This document shows, piece after piece, positions 38,748 through 49,800 of a DNA stretch of 64,000 nucleotides. The notes beneath the pieces were generated by a model. That model was not told the origin of the DNA. It did no database searches and saw only the letters and a program-made list of their open reading frames with translations. The position numbers were made by a program, and so were the translations under genes. How positions within the stretch are numbered: position 1 is the first letter of the stretch; each line of letters starts with the position of its first letter. Source of the DNA: Sphagnum compactum (lineage: Eukaryota; Bryophyta; Sphagnopsida; Sphagnales); assembly GCA_965153455.1 (NCBI GenBank), contig OZ234494.1, positions 7,316,001 to 7,380,000 of the forward strand, written 5' to 3'.

Positions 38748-39231
38748 GTGCCTCACTTTCACTGCATGCAACTCCCCCACTCCCTCGTTGCTTTCCCGTG
38801 CCATCGCTGCTGCCGCTGCTTCTGCTACGCCTCTGCAGCTCTTCTCCTCGCTCTCGGAAAGGAAAGAAAAAAACCGTTGACGACGGAGTTTTCATTTATT
38901 TGGGTAATTTTTTGCATTTTTTTTGTTTACCACATTAAGCACTCCGGTTTTGTCTCTCGCTTGTGATCTCATTTTCGGCTCCAAATTGGCTCGATCCATG
39001 ACGCATTTGGTGAGTTCTCACTGCTCTCACTAGGTTTCCTCTGCGAAGGCTTTCTGTCGCTCTTCTTCGAGGGCTCCAAAATTTTCCGTGTGATTCGGAT
39101 TCTCTTTGTTTCTTCGTGTTCAGGAAGAGGGGAGAATATTTGGAGAAGGAAAACGAAGCTATTCTTGCTTGTTTCTTCGAGTTCAGGTGGAGGGTAGAGC
39201 ATTTGGAGAAGGAAAACGGAGCTATATCTAC
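38748..39231 (+). other. Probable untranslated first exon of the membrane-protein gene
   Basis: A GC-rich, CT-rich block (ctgctgccgctgcttctgct at about 38805) begins abruptly after AT-rich DNA and ends at a strong donor, AC|GTGAGT (39232). A second plausible exon follows the acceptor TTTGCAATGCAG (39692). No ATG opens a frame that carries through, so I read this as leader sequence of the gene at 40448. It holds a 63-bp tandem duplication. Confidence 0.4.
39106..39231 (+). repeat. 63-bp tandem duplication ending at a splice donor
   Basis: Copy 1 is 39106-39168 and copy 2 is 39169-39231. Both run ttgtttcttcg.gttcagg, then gagaaggaaaacg.agctat. Each contains a pyrimidine tract followed by cag, that is, a potential splice acceptor. 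Copy 2 ends exactly at the GTGAGT donor. The period is a multiple of three, and one frame stays open through both copies (LEKENEAI and LEKENGAI). Confidence 0.8.
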
Positions 39232-40447
39232 GTGAGTCCCATCTATCTGTTCAAGTGTTTGGCTTCATTTCTTTCTGTTTCTGCTGCTTATGATGCCGAT
39301 TCTGCGGCTTCCGAACTTTGTGCATTTTTTGGATTCTGACTCTTTTCTTTTGCAAAGTTTTCTCTCGTTGTTTGGATTCGGGTTGTCTGCGTCTCCGTTT
39401 TAGATTTTTTTCTTTTTGCTATCTTCGAGATTCTGATCGATCTCATTGATGCGAGATGTGTGAGCTACTCAGAATTTGAGTCTAGTTCGTTTTGCCGTTT
39501 GGAAAAACCGGTACGTTGATGCACCTCTGTAGTTCTGTTGCGAGGTGGATGATCTCCAGCGCTGGATTGCGACAACAAACATGTGTGTGAGATCATTGGA
39601 TGGTATTATCCACTGTTCTTGATCGACATGCATCTGTAGTATCTCTGAACTGTGCAAAGATCATTGGCTTTTTCAACTGCTTTGCAATGCAGGGTCCTCA
39701 AAGGAGTCCTTAACAGTGCCAGAAAAGGAGGACTGCCTTCACGTCTGGATAAAAATAATGATGCTTGCATTGACAACCCTATAGAGGCAGGGTTGTGAAT
39801 GACTCCTGTGTGTGTCATATGCGAGCTATGTTGTCAGGGGAGGAGTTGTGCATGGTTGCTTCATCCTTCTCATTTCTTGAGCAAGAAGAGAGGGGGAAAG
39901 TGCTTGGAGGTTTTTTCTGTCTGTTATGACAATGTGGTCCTTGCACTTAACAGCCTTCAAACACACACCAGGTATGAACATCGAGGTCTTATGTATTGAG
40001 CACATTTTGATGAATCTGGGTTGAGTGTACAAGCAAAAGGATATGATGCAATACAAGTACAAGATTGTAATAGTTCCTGAGTCAATCCTGAGTAGACTAC
40101 TTGCTCTGGAGATTTTGTAGATTTTGGAGATTTATACTGTGTGGATGATGATGGCCTTGCTCTGGACTAAGCATTATGATCAGCAGCATTTTTCAAGACA
40201 GCTGTGCAGTGATGTCTAATTGTTTGGTGGAACAAACCAGTTCAGGGTTAGGGCAGGTTTGTGCAGCAGCAGTGGAGAGATTATTCATGGTGAACTAACG
40301 TATCTTGAATTGGTTTACTGCAATTGCTGCAGCATCAGAGCATTCCCACTAGGTACTCCTGTTTTGGGCAAGGAGCCTCCAAGGACTGCAGTGAGTATGG
40401 TTTTATTCAAATTTTGAACTGGAACAGATGTGCCGTGGTCCTCTGGT

Positions 40448-41362
40448 ATGATGCCTTCTGCCATGAAACCTCCACGGCCTCCAAGCAAAAACAAGACAGT
40501 GCCTATGGTGACTGTTATCAGGAATGGCAACTATTTCAGAGATGAGAAGGGAGACAAGGCTTGGTGGATGTGCAATGTGGAGCAGGCAGTGCATTTGGTT
40601 CCTGTAGTCCTACTTGCATGCCTTCTCATTCTCTACATTTGCTCTTCTGCCCAGTTCCATGGTGAGTCTGCTGATTAAGTTACAACATCTCCTGTATTCT
40701 TAACCATGGGAACCACTGAAATTAGGGTTTCCAGTTCTGGAAAACATGTGTGAACCAACTTCAGATGCATTGTGTACAGTGTTTATCAGAAGAGTAAGCA
40801 GATCAGCTGGAAGAGAACTCACTGAGATGAGTGCAACTTTGCACAGACATTACTCTGTGTCAAACACTAACTCAAAATCTTTAGCACAGTCGTTTGGGTC
40901 TGGCTGAAATTCACCTATTTCCAAGAAGTCCTTATATCAGGATGCGTAGTTTTATCTGTTTGTTCGAGTCTCTGTTATCAAAGGGGCAAAACAAGAATTA
41001 TGCTGAATTGTCAGGACATGGGAAAGGCCTTCATAATGCAGGACAAATTGAGTCCAGAACAATGTACATCAGGGTGATTGTTTCTTTGTGGATAACCTCT
41101 CTTACATGTGGTCAATTGACTTCACAGTCTCATATACTTGTGTGCAGAATATAAAATGCTGGGTGACAAGATGAACCAGAATGTTGTTGAAGTGACAATG
41201 ATGACAGAACGGCACTTGCAACAGGCTGGGAGCTCAAAATCACAGGCAGAGGAACAACAGACATTGTCCATGCAAAGTTTGGAGAAAATTAGCACTGAGC
41301 TGCAGCATCATCCATCAGACCTACCAGTCAATCCCCTCATGCTCCGAGGTGTTGGTCATTGA
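40448..41362 (+). CDS. Candidate 142-residue single-span membrane protein (2 coding exons)
   Basis: I do not recognise the family. Exons 40448-40661 and 41148-41362 join in phase (CAT G|GTGAGT ... TGTGCAG|AA TAT). The predicted protein starts MMPSAMKPPRPPSKNKTVP, continues with VTVIRNGNYFRDEKGDKAWW, and has one strong membrane segment at about residues 46-64 (LVPVVLLACLLILYICSSA). A polar, Gln/Ser/Met-rich C-terminal part of about 75 residues follows and may be helical. It would sit as a bitopic membrane protein; its orientation is unknown. An extra upstream exon (about 40352-40397, GTPVLGKEPPRTAV) could extend the N-terminus if a GTATGG donor is used. Start choice is therefore uncertain. The downstream sequence to about 41.95 kb is probably 3' untranslated. 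Confidence 0.5.
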
Positions 41363-42694
41363 AACAGATTTTGGAACCAGTTGACAAAGACCAAGCAAGA
41401 AATGTCTCCTGCTAGCTGTAGGTTCTGCTGGAATCATCAAAGGAGCTAAGAACTAAGAACTTTGTACATGTTGTTTTCAAGGTCTTATGTTCAAAGTCTC
41501 CCATTGTGGGGAATTTCTTTAGACAGCAGCCAGACAAATGTGAGCAATGGTGGAGCAGAAGTCAGAGAACTCCATGGATTGAAAATGCGGCATCTAGGTT
41601 TTAAGGAAGGAAAAGGAGGATTAATGGATTAGGAGATGATGCAAGAACATAGAGACAAGCCAGTGTTGCTTGGGTTTTGGAACATATAGCTGCAGGAATT
41701 CTCCTGCTTTTTTGGTGTTTGTGTGCTGGCTTAAACTGTAGGAGTTTTGTATATTTCACACAAGTCATAAAAGGTGAAAGGTGAGGAGCTTGGTTGATGA
41801 TCACTTGGCTACTGATTTTCTTTCTGAGGATTGGACACAGGCTCTGATATCAGATAAAGCCCAAATATTTCCTGGGGAGGTGTACAGAGTCAGCTCAAAA
41901 CATTGCACCTGTAAACCATGGCCGATATATGCTAACTTTGGAATGCAGCTTATAGTTCCTTAAGTAGACAGTGCAGCCATGATTCAATTTCTCAATTTTA
42001 TGGGTTTGTGTTGTTTTGGTATTGACGTTTGAACGAATCAGCCTGGTCCTTGTATTGGTTACTATTTAAAAACTTTCAAACCACCCTGGTCCTGGTAGTC
42101 AGGGTACCTTTTAGGACTTTAATGTGAGCTTGATCCCTGTATTGGATTCTAGTATTTTTGTTTTTAATTTTTTCCCCCAAAATCTCTGTTCTGGTTCCTG
42201 TTCGACAACCAAATAGAAGCTGGAACCTGGTTTCAGGTTGGGTTCTTTAAGAAAGTAAATTCAGATTCCAGTTCCAAAAATCAGACCTGGTTCTGGTTTG
42301 GTTCTTACTAACCAGAATCAGAACTGGTGTCTTGTACCCACCAAAACGCTTACCCTCCCAACATTGGTGGAATCCGTGGGAGATTTGTTGCTCGCTTATT
42401 TGTAATGCAGTGCCAACTTTCTATGTATGCATTCCTGCTGCAGCACAGCCATTCCCATCAAATGTCATGCTTTCTGATGAAGATAGTAACCACAAGTAGT
42501 CCATGAGAATGGCATAAAATGGTAATGAATTGCAGTGGGAAATCTGCACAATCTCAACTCATGTGATTTTATCATCTTCTTGTTCACTGGGCCTTAACAA
42601 CGTGATCCAAAAAAGAACAAGAGAAGTTGCCCAAAAACACAATTTGATTCTCTTCACAACACAAACACCGACCAACACACAATCCTCAAATTCC
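41363..42694. other. 3' flank and intergenic spacer between convergent genes
   Basis: Holds the likely 3' untranslated region of the membrane-protein gene (to about 41.95 kb) and of MoaC (right end). 42030-42340 is low-complexity, rich in ctggttc and aaccaga words that can pair with each other. No gene seen. Confidence 0.4.
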
Positions 42695-43960
42695 TCAACT
42701 CTGGTCACGGGACCAAGGCCCACTCTTGCCTCCTGTTTTAGATTCAAGTTGGATGTCACAAATTCTGATGTCTTTTGACACAGCTTTGCACATATCATAC
42801 ACCGTAAGGCTAGCTACCGACACAGCTGTCAATGCTTCCATCTCAACTCCTGTAGGCCCAATTGTTGTCACTTTGGCCTCAATTCCCACTGAATGAGTTG
42901 CCTCATGAAGCCTCAAACTTACATCCACTCCACTCAGTAACAAATTGTGACATAAAGGAATGAGATTTGAGGTTTGCTTTGCACCCGAGATTCCTGCAAT
43001 TTTTGCAACAGTTAGAACGTCACCTTTTGACATAGAGTTGGCAGCAACAAGTGCAAAGGTGTGAGGCCCAAGGAGAACTCTGCCTGTGGCAACAGCCATT
43101 CTTTTTGTATCTGTTTTCTCTGAGATGTTCACCATAGCTGCCTTCCCAGACATGTCAACATGTGAGAGGTGCATCTCAGGTGCGACAATGTTTTCATCAT
43201 CATGGATGTTCTTGTTAACCATGTCTGGTTTGGCATCAAATACTGACTGAATTCTCTGCTGAATATCTGAATTTGGCCTAGGGTTTTTTGTTCCCAGCTG
43301 TGATGGAGATGCAAGTGGCGCACCAAATATAGACTCAAGCTCCTGCAAAATGAAAAATCGGAGCCAAGGTTTAGTACACACAATTGGTACAGGGAGGAAG
43401 TCTTCAAAGTTCTTCTTCTATGTTGTGTTAAGACCCTTTAGATTTACAAGACAAGAACCTTGTGGACACCTAGAAACAACTAGATTAGTCTTGTGTATAC
43501 AAAGCTCTCTCTCTTAAGGATGTTTGCAGAGAAGGGCAATCAGTTTTAGGGTTTGCAAAGGTTCAGAAGGAGAGTACAGCATGGCCAAGAACAATTAATG
43601 CCTCAACTAGGCTGATCAGAGAGCCTTTGATCAGTGTGGCATACATCAAAATAGGTGGGAGGGTAGGAACCTAAATACATTCTCAACTAGATTTGAGAAA
43701 AGCCTTTGAAGTGGCATTCATCAAAAGATGGGGAAGGGAAGGAACCTGAAATACATTCTCACCTTATTGAACTCTTCAACAGAATCTTCATCTTTGGAAT
43801 GGCTGAAGCTTCTAGACTGCAGCTGCTTCATAGCTTCAATCCATGGACTCCTTCCTAATGCAACATGCCTGCCATGAAGCACGGTGGATGATGATAATGA
43901 TGATAATGATGGCACCAAATTCTGAAGCAAATATCCTCCAGCTCTCTTCATCATCATCAT
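42695..43960 (-). CDS. CNX3: Cyclic pyranopterin monophosphate synthase MoaC / Cnx3 (complete, 2 exons)
   Basis: Converts the MoaA/Cnx2 product to cyclic pyranopterin monophosphate, the first step of molybdenum cofactor synthesis, which in plants occurs in mitochondria. Exons 43763-43960 and 42695-43342 give 281 residues (Arabidopsis Cnx3 about 270). Residues 1-55 are rich in Arg, Ser and Leu with almost no acidic residues, as in a mitochondrial presequence. The MoaC domain runs from about residue 124 (HLSHVDMSGKAAMVNISEK). The pocket residues known from E. coli MoaC all have counterparts: Lys in SKGDVL (172), His in LCHN (198), the two Glu of GVEMEAL (233, 235), and Asp and Lys of YDMCK (249, 252) with the usual spacing of three. 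The start has four consecutive Met codons; the first was taken. It is divergent from the methyltransferase gene. Confidence 0.93.
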
Positions 43961-44622
43961 ATGCTCTCTCTCTCTCCCTTGAAGAAGAACCCCCTTACAA
44001 CAATCCGGTGCTTGATTAGTCAGTCAGCCTTTCCTTTCCCCTCTTCTAGATCTTCCTTCATCTTGAGCTTTGAACAAACTTTGCAAAGAATCTGCTGCAC
44101 ACCAGTTTGAAAACTTTACATTTCCATGTTTGTTTCAAGAATATTATTGTTTCTATACAAAAAGAAATCGAAGAGCTCTGATGTGGGTGGTGGTGGTGGT
44201 GGTGTTGGGCACATGCCACAATCCGAATCTCTGAAGCAAGTCATCAACAGAAAAACTTGATGAGAATCCCTCCACAAGAGCTGAAGAGATGGAGAATTGT
44301 GAACATGGGCGTCATTCGATCCTAAAGACCATTTGGAATTGTAACAGACTTCGTCTTCTTCTGCTCTTGCAATTCGCAGAGGTGCCCTCGCGTACGCATT
44401 TGTAAACCCTAAAAAGCCCATGACGCTGAAATTCTGTCATTCTCCGTTTTCAGTACTGTGGTGCGCCTGAGTTTGATCCTCGAGTTCAAACTTTCAGGGT
44501 TGAGAATTTGTTAGAAAGCTTAGAGATTTATTTTTGGGTGAGAAAGAGACCCTAAACCCTAAGCATTTGCATGAGCTCTGACAATAGGATTTTTCTCTAC
44601 GAGATTGTTGGGAGAATTTGCG
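43961..44622. promoter_or_regulatory. Shared divergent promoter region, MoaC / METTL13-like
   Basis: Only 662 bp separate the two start codons, so the genes share one upstream region. Two telo-box motifs (AAACCCTAA) lie at 44404-44412 and 44554-44562, the latter about 60 bp before the methyltransferase start. Telo-boxes are typical of plant promoters for translation-related genes, which fits an eEF1A-type methyltransferase. A (GGT)n tract sits at about 44185-44204, and (CT)n runs lie just upstream of MoaC at 43965-43978. Transcription starts are not known. Confidence 0.6.
44116..44421 (-). other. 101-codon ORF upstream of MoaC, possible leader ORF
   Basis: Starts MGFLGFTNAYARAPLRIA and ends 155 bp before the MoaC start codon, on the same strand. 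It includes a PTPPPPPPTSE stretch from the GGT microsatellite. No family is recognised. It may be an upstream ORF in a long MoaC leader, or chance. Confidence 0.25.
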
Positions 44623-44780
44623 ATGGAGTTGTTGCGCGCCGACGCATTCGAGCGTCTCGTGCCTGGGCGACGCCTCGTCTTCACGTACCCTGTTGTTGTG
44701 GCATGCGAGAAAGCGGGGAACAACAGCAGGAGGAGAGTGAGTGTGGTGGTGATGGATTCCGCCGTGGACCGGAGGGATAG
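44571..44780 (+). other. Overlapping upstream ORF of the METTL13-like gene
   Basis: An ATG at 44571, 52 nt before the main start and in another frame, opens a 69-codon ORF that ends inside the main coding region. If included in the mRNA it would reduce initiation at 44623 and could act as a translational brake. Whether the transcript starts upstream of it is not known. Confidence 0.4.
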
Positions 44781-46874
44781 CCGGGTGGAGTGCGCGGCAA
44801 TGGTGGTGCCATGCCACAAAGAGCGAGACTGGATCTACGCTTCCGAGGGAGGTCAGTGGCAGCTTTTGGCATCGGCTGCCGCATCCAGGTTGATCGTGAT
44901 CTTCAGAAACGGGGTTCTGTTGGGAGAAGGAGGAGAGGTGAGAGAGGAGGAGGAGGCGCCGAGTGAAAGACCTAGGAAGAAGAAGAAGAAGAAGAAGAAG
45001 AAGAAAGGGTTGTCGACAGAAAGGAAGAAATTGAATGGAATGAGTGGGAACCGAGAGCAAGAGCAAGGATGCAGACATGAAAACCAAAAATTCATGAAAG
45101 AGGATTGCAATGGATGTGAGAACAGCAGGGGACGTGCTAGGATTGGAGACGGAGACGAGGAGGAGGATTTTGTGCAATTTTGTGATTGTGAGAACTGTGA
45201 TAATGATGATGATGACGATGAAGGATTGAAGAAACAATTGGGTCCCCTTGTTGTTGCTCTTGCTCCCAGAATCTGCTTCCAAGCTGGGCCACCAGTCATC
45301 CCTTTTGTGTCATACGCAGACAACATTCTGCAGCGCATTGTTGTGGAGGGAGCTTACTCCACTTTGACAGGTGCTATAGTGGTGGAGGACGTAGCACTAC
45401 TTGATGAGAATGCCACCATCAGCAATAGTGGCGGCAGCAGTGGCAGAACTGATGATTCCAAGGACACTGATGTGCAATTTCTGCCTTGTGTTGTTGATGA
45501 AGGTTTGAGAAGAAAGGCACCACAGTTGAAACAGCTCTGTGATGAGGAAGATAGATACAGCAAATCTGTTAGGGTTGTATGGAGACGCAGGCTTCGATTC
45601 AAGAGGATGCCCAATTTGATCCAAACTGAGGTGTCACTAAATTTCCAATCAGGGACACAAACTTCAGCTTCTGAAGCACAGAGTAATGTCAAGGACCTGA
45701 GTTCTGTAGATAGGATCGTCCATGGTAGAACTCAGAGACTAGGAGTGTGTGGACAAACTAATGGAGGACTTCACTTGGACCATAGCCGACTGGTTCATAA
45801 ATACTTAGCACCAATCGTGGCAGGGCTTGTTCTGGTAGCTCCTGCCCTTGAAGCATGGATGGAGCTTGGCAAAAGGGTCAAAGTGCTGGCTCTTGGAATT
45901 GGTGGTGGTGCCCTTCCCATCTTTTTGCACAAGCATTTTGGTTTCCACGTTCAGGTATGCATTTCATTCTCCCCCATCTCTGATGTCCATAATTGATTGT
46001 ATCCAGCTGCAATGTCCCAAGTGAACTGTGCAGATTGGGCTTTTCTTTGTCTGCAGTGTGTTGCTTTGGTAAGCAAGGAGGGGGTGGTGATTCTTGCTTG
46101 CATGATGCATGATGGTAGGCTGTGGAGTTGGATGAAGTCGTACTGGACCTTGCTTGCAGACACTTTGGCCTCATTGAAGATGCGCTGATGACAGTGGAAG
46201 TTGGGGATGGGACTGTGACAATTGATAGAATTGCCATGCAAGTTGCACGTACTGGTACTGTAGCAGTCCCACTGCTTGAGGCATGGCAACAGGCCTGTGA
46301 CAACAGTGCCCATCATCCCTCATCTCTTTCAGATCTCAATTCTGACTTCACTCATAAGGATGAAAAATCAGTCACTGAGCATAGAGTGTTAGTAGACAGC
46401 AATATTCTGAATGTTGGCTGTAAGAATTGCCACAGAGCTCACTCAGACAAGAGTAGCATGTTATGTGAATCATGTGATCCACGAGTCCATGTTATAATTG
46501 TTGATGTGGATGAAGGAGATGCTAGGTTGGGTCTTAGTTCTCCACCTTCTTCCTTCCTCCAGTGCAGGTTTCTCATGGGCACAAAAATTGCATTGCACAA
46601 AGGGGGCATATTGGCCATGAATGTAGTGCCATTTGGAGAGACTCTGTATCAAGGGGTCATAGCTACACTAATGGGTGTGTTTGAAGAGGTCTATGAAACT
46701 TTTGTAGAAGATGATGTGAACCGAGTAGTGTTTGCCTTGCCATCAGCAGCTGCATGTGTTCCCCTGGATGGCCCCTTGGTTAGCCTTATCAAACAGCTAG
46801 TGGATGCACAATTGTTGACACGAATACACAAGGTTGGTGTGAGTAATACAGAGTCAAAGGAACTGGTTGTTTGA
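44623..46874 (+). CDS. METTL13-like (eEF1A-type) SAM-dependent methyltransferase, 2 exons
   Basis: Related to the C-terminal half of METTL13, which in animals methylates the N-terminus of translation factor eEF1A. Exons 44623-45954 and 46119-46874 give 695 residues. An N-terminal domain (MELLRADAFERLVPGRRLVF) is followed by a run of ten Lys (119-128), an acidic low-complexity linker with an Asp/Glu cluster (about 190-202), and the methyltransferase. In the latter RRRLRFKRMPNLIQTE precedes HKYLAPIVAGLVL, SAM-binding motif LALGIGGGALP (422-432), and the acidic VELD (446-449) just after the intron. The block VIIVDVDEGDARLGLSSPP matches the corresponding METTL13 stretch. The separate N-terminal Lys55 methyltransferase domain of animal METTL13 is not evident. 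The substrate is therefore inferred. The start at 44623 is the first in-frame ATG. Confidence 0.88.
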
Positions 46875-49800
46875 TTCCACAGCAACATTACATTAGATGC
46901 AATCTACAATGTGCCCGGGCACATGGTGTATGGAAGGCTAATGGATGCGAAAGAGATTCTCTTGTTTTTTTGCAGTTGTGATGCAGAAACATGGATGTGG
47001 TCTGAATAGAGAACTACACACTGAACTGCAGCAGCAGAATTCCCTGATCAGAGACCTCTTTTGTGTGATATCACCTACAGTACGCAGGTATTGAAATAGT
47101 CTTTATTCCTCACGACCATTCTAATATTTCTATTCCTGCTCAGTTGGGCATTGTTGATAGTCAGTTCCATGAGATTGCGCATTGTGATTTTAAAGTTTTA
47201 TTTGGTTCTCAGATGGTCAGTTTCATTGTCCTTATGAACAAAACCCTAAACCCTAATAAAGGCTACCCTTCAAGATTTCTCTAAAACAGGACTAGATATT
47301 TGCTCAATAAAGAGAAATTTCATTTTGAAAATTCAAATGTTCAGAGTCTCCCTAATGATTTTGTACATTGCCCTGTAGTTGTGGAACATTTTGAAGCTCA
47401 GTTTTGTCTCATTATTTTCTCCCCTTTTTGTCTGTCATTATTTTGTTCTTTTTTCTTTATGTGCCTCCTTGTTTGTTTCTTGTATTGTTTCCTTTCTTTG
47501 GTGTAAGTTGCACAGCCATCTTCCCTCTTTTTAAAAACCTTGGAGATTTCTCACTTTGTTATTTGAGGATGATCCCCAAGTGCAGTTGTCCCTATTAGGG
47601 TTTCTCTGTGTTTCTTTGGTGGGCAGTTCTGCAGAATCTCCTTCTCAGGAAGGAAATTGTGCACTCAGCTTTTGCTTGTTTATCGGTTTTTATGTGCCAG
47701 CAGAGGATAAACATTTAGATGGATTTTCAGACTGAATGCTCACTAGATCAAGGTGTCACAGACTTGCAGGCCCTGCCCATATATAACACATCGTACATGT
47801 ATGTGTACATGCATACATAGATATATATGTTCATGTTTTGTTTGTGTGTATATATACATATACATATATAGGTGTATACATGTAGATAGATACATACATA
47901 TATGGATGGAAGTTTTGCAAGAATTAAAAATTGTGTTCAATTTTTTGAAACGTGGATTGGAGTATGTTGAAATTTTATGAAATTTGTGCTTGAAATAATT
48001 GACATTACATCAAAATTTGTAATGTTCTTATGTTTGTATATGTGTGTGAATGTGTGTGTGTTATTGTGCTGTTTTGTTTGTGTGTGTGTTAAATTATGTG
48101 TTAAAATATTTGAAATTTGTTAAAACTTATGATAGTTGTGCAAATGTATATTCAAAATTTATGGTTCTTAGCATAGAATGTTATCATGTTGAAAAATGTT
48201 GACAATGGTGTAATTATATCATACAACAAAATTATCCTTATCCAATTTAGCCCTTTCTTGGTACCCTTTTCATTTTGTCACCCCTTTTTTTTGGTTGTTA
48301 TCCATGAAGACCCCAAATGAATTGATCAAATAACAAAACTTGGCATGAGATGTTAAATTCTACTATAATTTGCATTTAATGCAAATGTGGTGTTGTCAAC
48401 CATCTTTTAGTTGTTTATTTCAAGATTTGCATTGAATACTATATTTAGGCCCAAATTCTATTTAGCAATTCCATATGTGCAAAAAATAGTTTGATCACGA
48501 TTGTGGCACCCAATGCAAATGAATTAAGCAATTTAATGTTCACCTAACCATTTTGACTTGTTTTGAACCATTAATGAATAATTTCATCCCCTGTTTGGGG
48601 TACTTTACAAATAACTTTAATCCTTTCTATTTGAACATATCACTACAAACATAATCATGAAATGATTTGTTCTTATGTTTTGAAAACTTTGTCTAAGATA
48701 TGTTTCAATATAAAATGTCATCACATCAAAAAAATGTAAACAACAATATTCATTTCCCACCTTTTTATTGTTCCTTTCATAGTTTGAATGAACCACAACT
48801 ATAAATGAATTGTTATCTACCATTATATAAGTATATTATTTCACTCATTATAGCTATTTATGAACAATTAAAATAATTATTCTATATTTTTAATAATTAT
48901 ATTTTTCCTACGAAAATAATATTTGCATTTGTATAATAATTTGTTAGATTTCCATTATAACTAACAATAATTATTATAAAATAATAAAACTGAAAATACA
49001 AATTATGTATCAATAATTTACTATAATCAATTACTAATTAATAATGAATAAATATTAATTATAAATTTGAAATATAAAAACTTATAACTATATATTAATC
49101 TTTCTTGGTAATTATTATAATATAATAGTACTTCATAATTGATTACTTATAATAATTATTATTATGTAGTTTGTAGCTAGCCTAGGTGAGCTATTTTATT
49201 ACTATTATTATTATATATTATTATGTCACTTGTTAGAGCTATTGTGATTTATTATAATTTTTAATAAATAAAAATTTAACTCTTAATAAATACATTACTC
49301 ATTTGAAAATAATATAATAATAATATATGTTAGATTTTTAGTAATTATTTCAGTAATTGTATAATTATTTTTCCTATCATTCTAATATCATCATCATCAT
49401 TATGATCATTGTGTAATGAAATTTACTATTTTAAAAATTTAATGAAAGATAATTTTGAAAAATATTTTCTATTACATGTAATTTATATTAATTTATATAA
49501 TAATAGTAATAGTAATAATAATAATATATAATAATTTAAAGAAATATAATAAGATGGTTTGTATAAACTTGTAATAGGGGCACAATATATTTAATAAATA
49601 TCTTACATAAAAATTTTAAATACTTAAAATATACATTAATTAGTGTAACCATAATATTGAGGCCATTTTGTTAATAATAATATTTGAATACACATGTTAT
49701 ATGGTTGTTCATATACATTCAAAATAGAAATTTATAAATCCTAATACACTAAATTGTATTCCTTAAAATTCACAAAATACACCTTTGTGTATTCATAGGG

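Noticed and set aside
44494-45282. 262-codon minus-strand ORF antisense to the methyltransferase exon
   Set aside because: It is the complement of the GAG/AAG/GAT-rich coding exon, giving Leu/Ser/Phe-rich low complexity. The plus-strand reading has METTL13 motifs and proper splicing.
47743-47980. Overlapping ORFs rich in Ile/Tyr/His/Cys on both strands
   Set aside because: They come from the TATA/TACA microsatellite and have no independent support.
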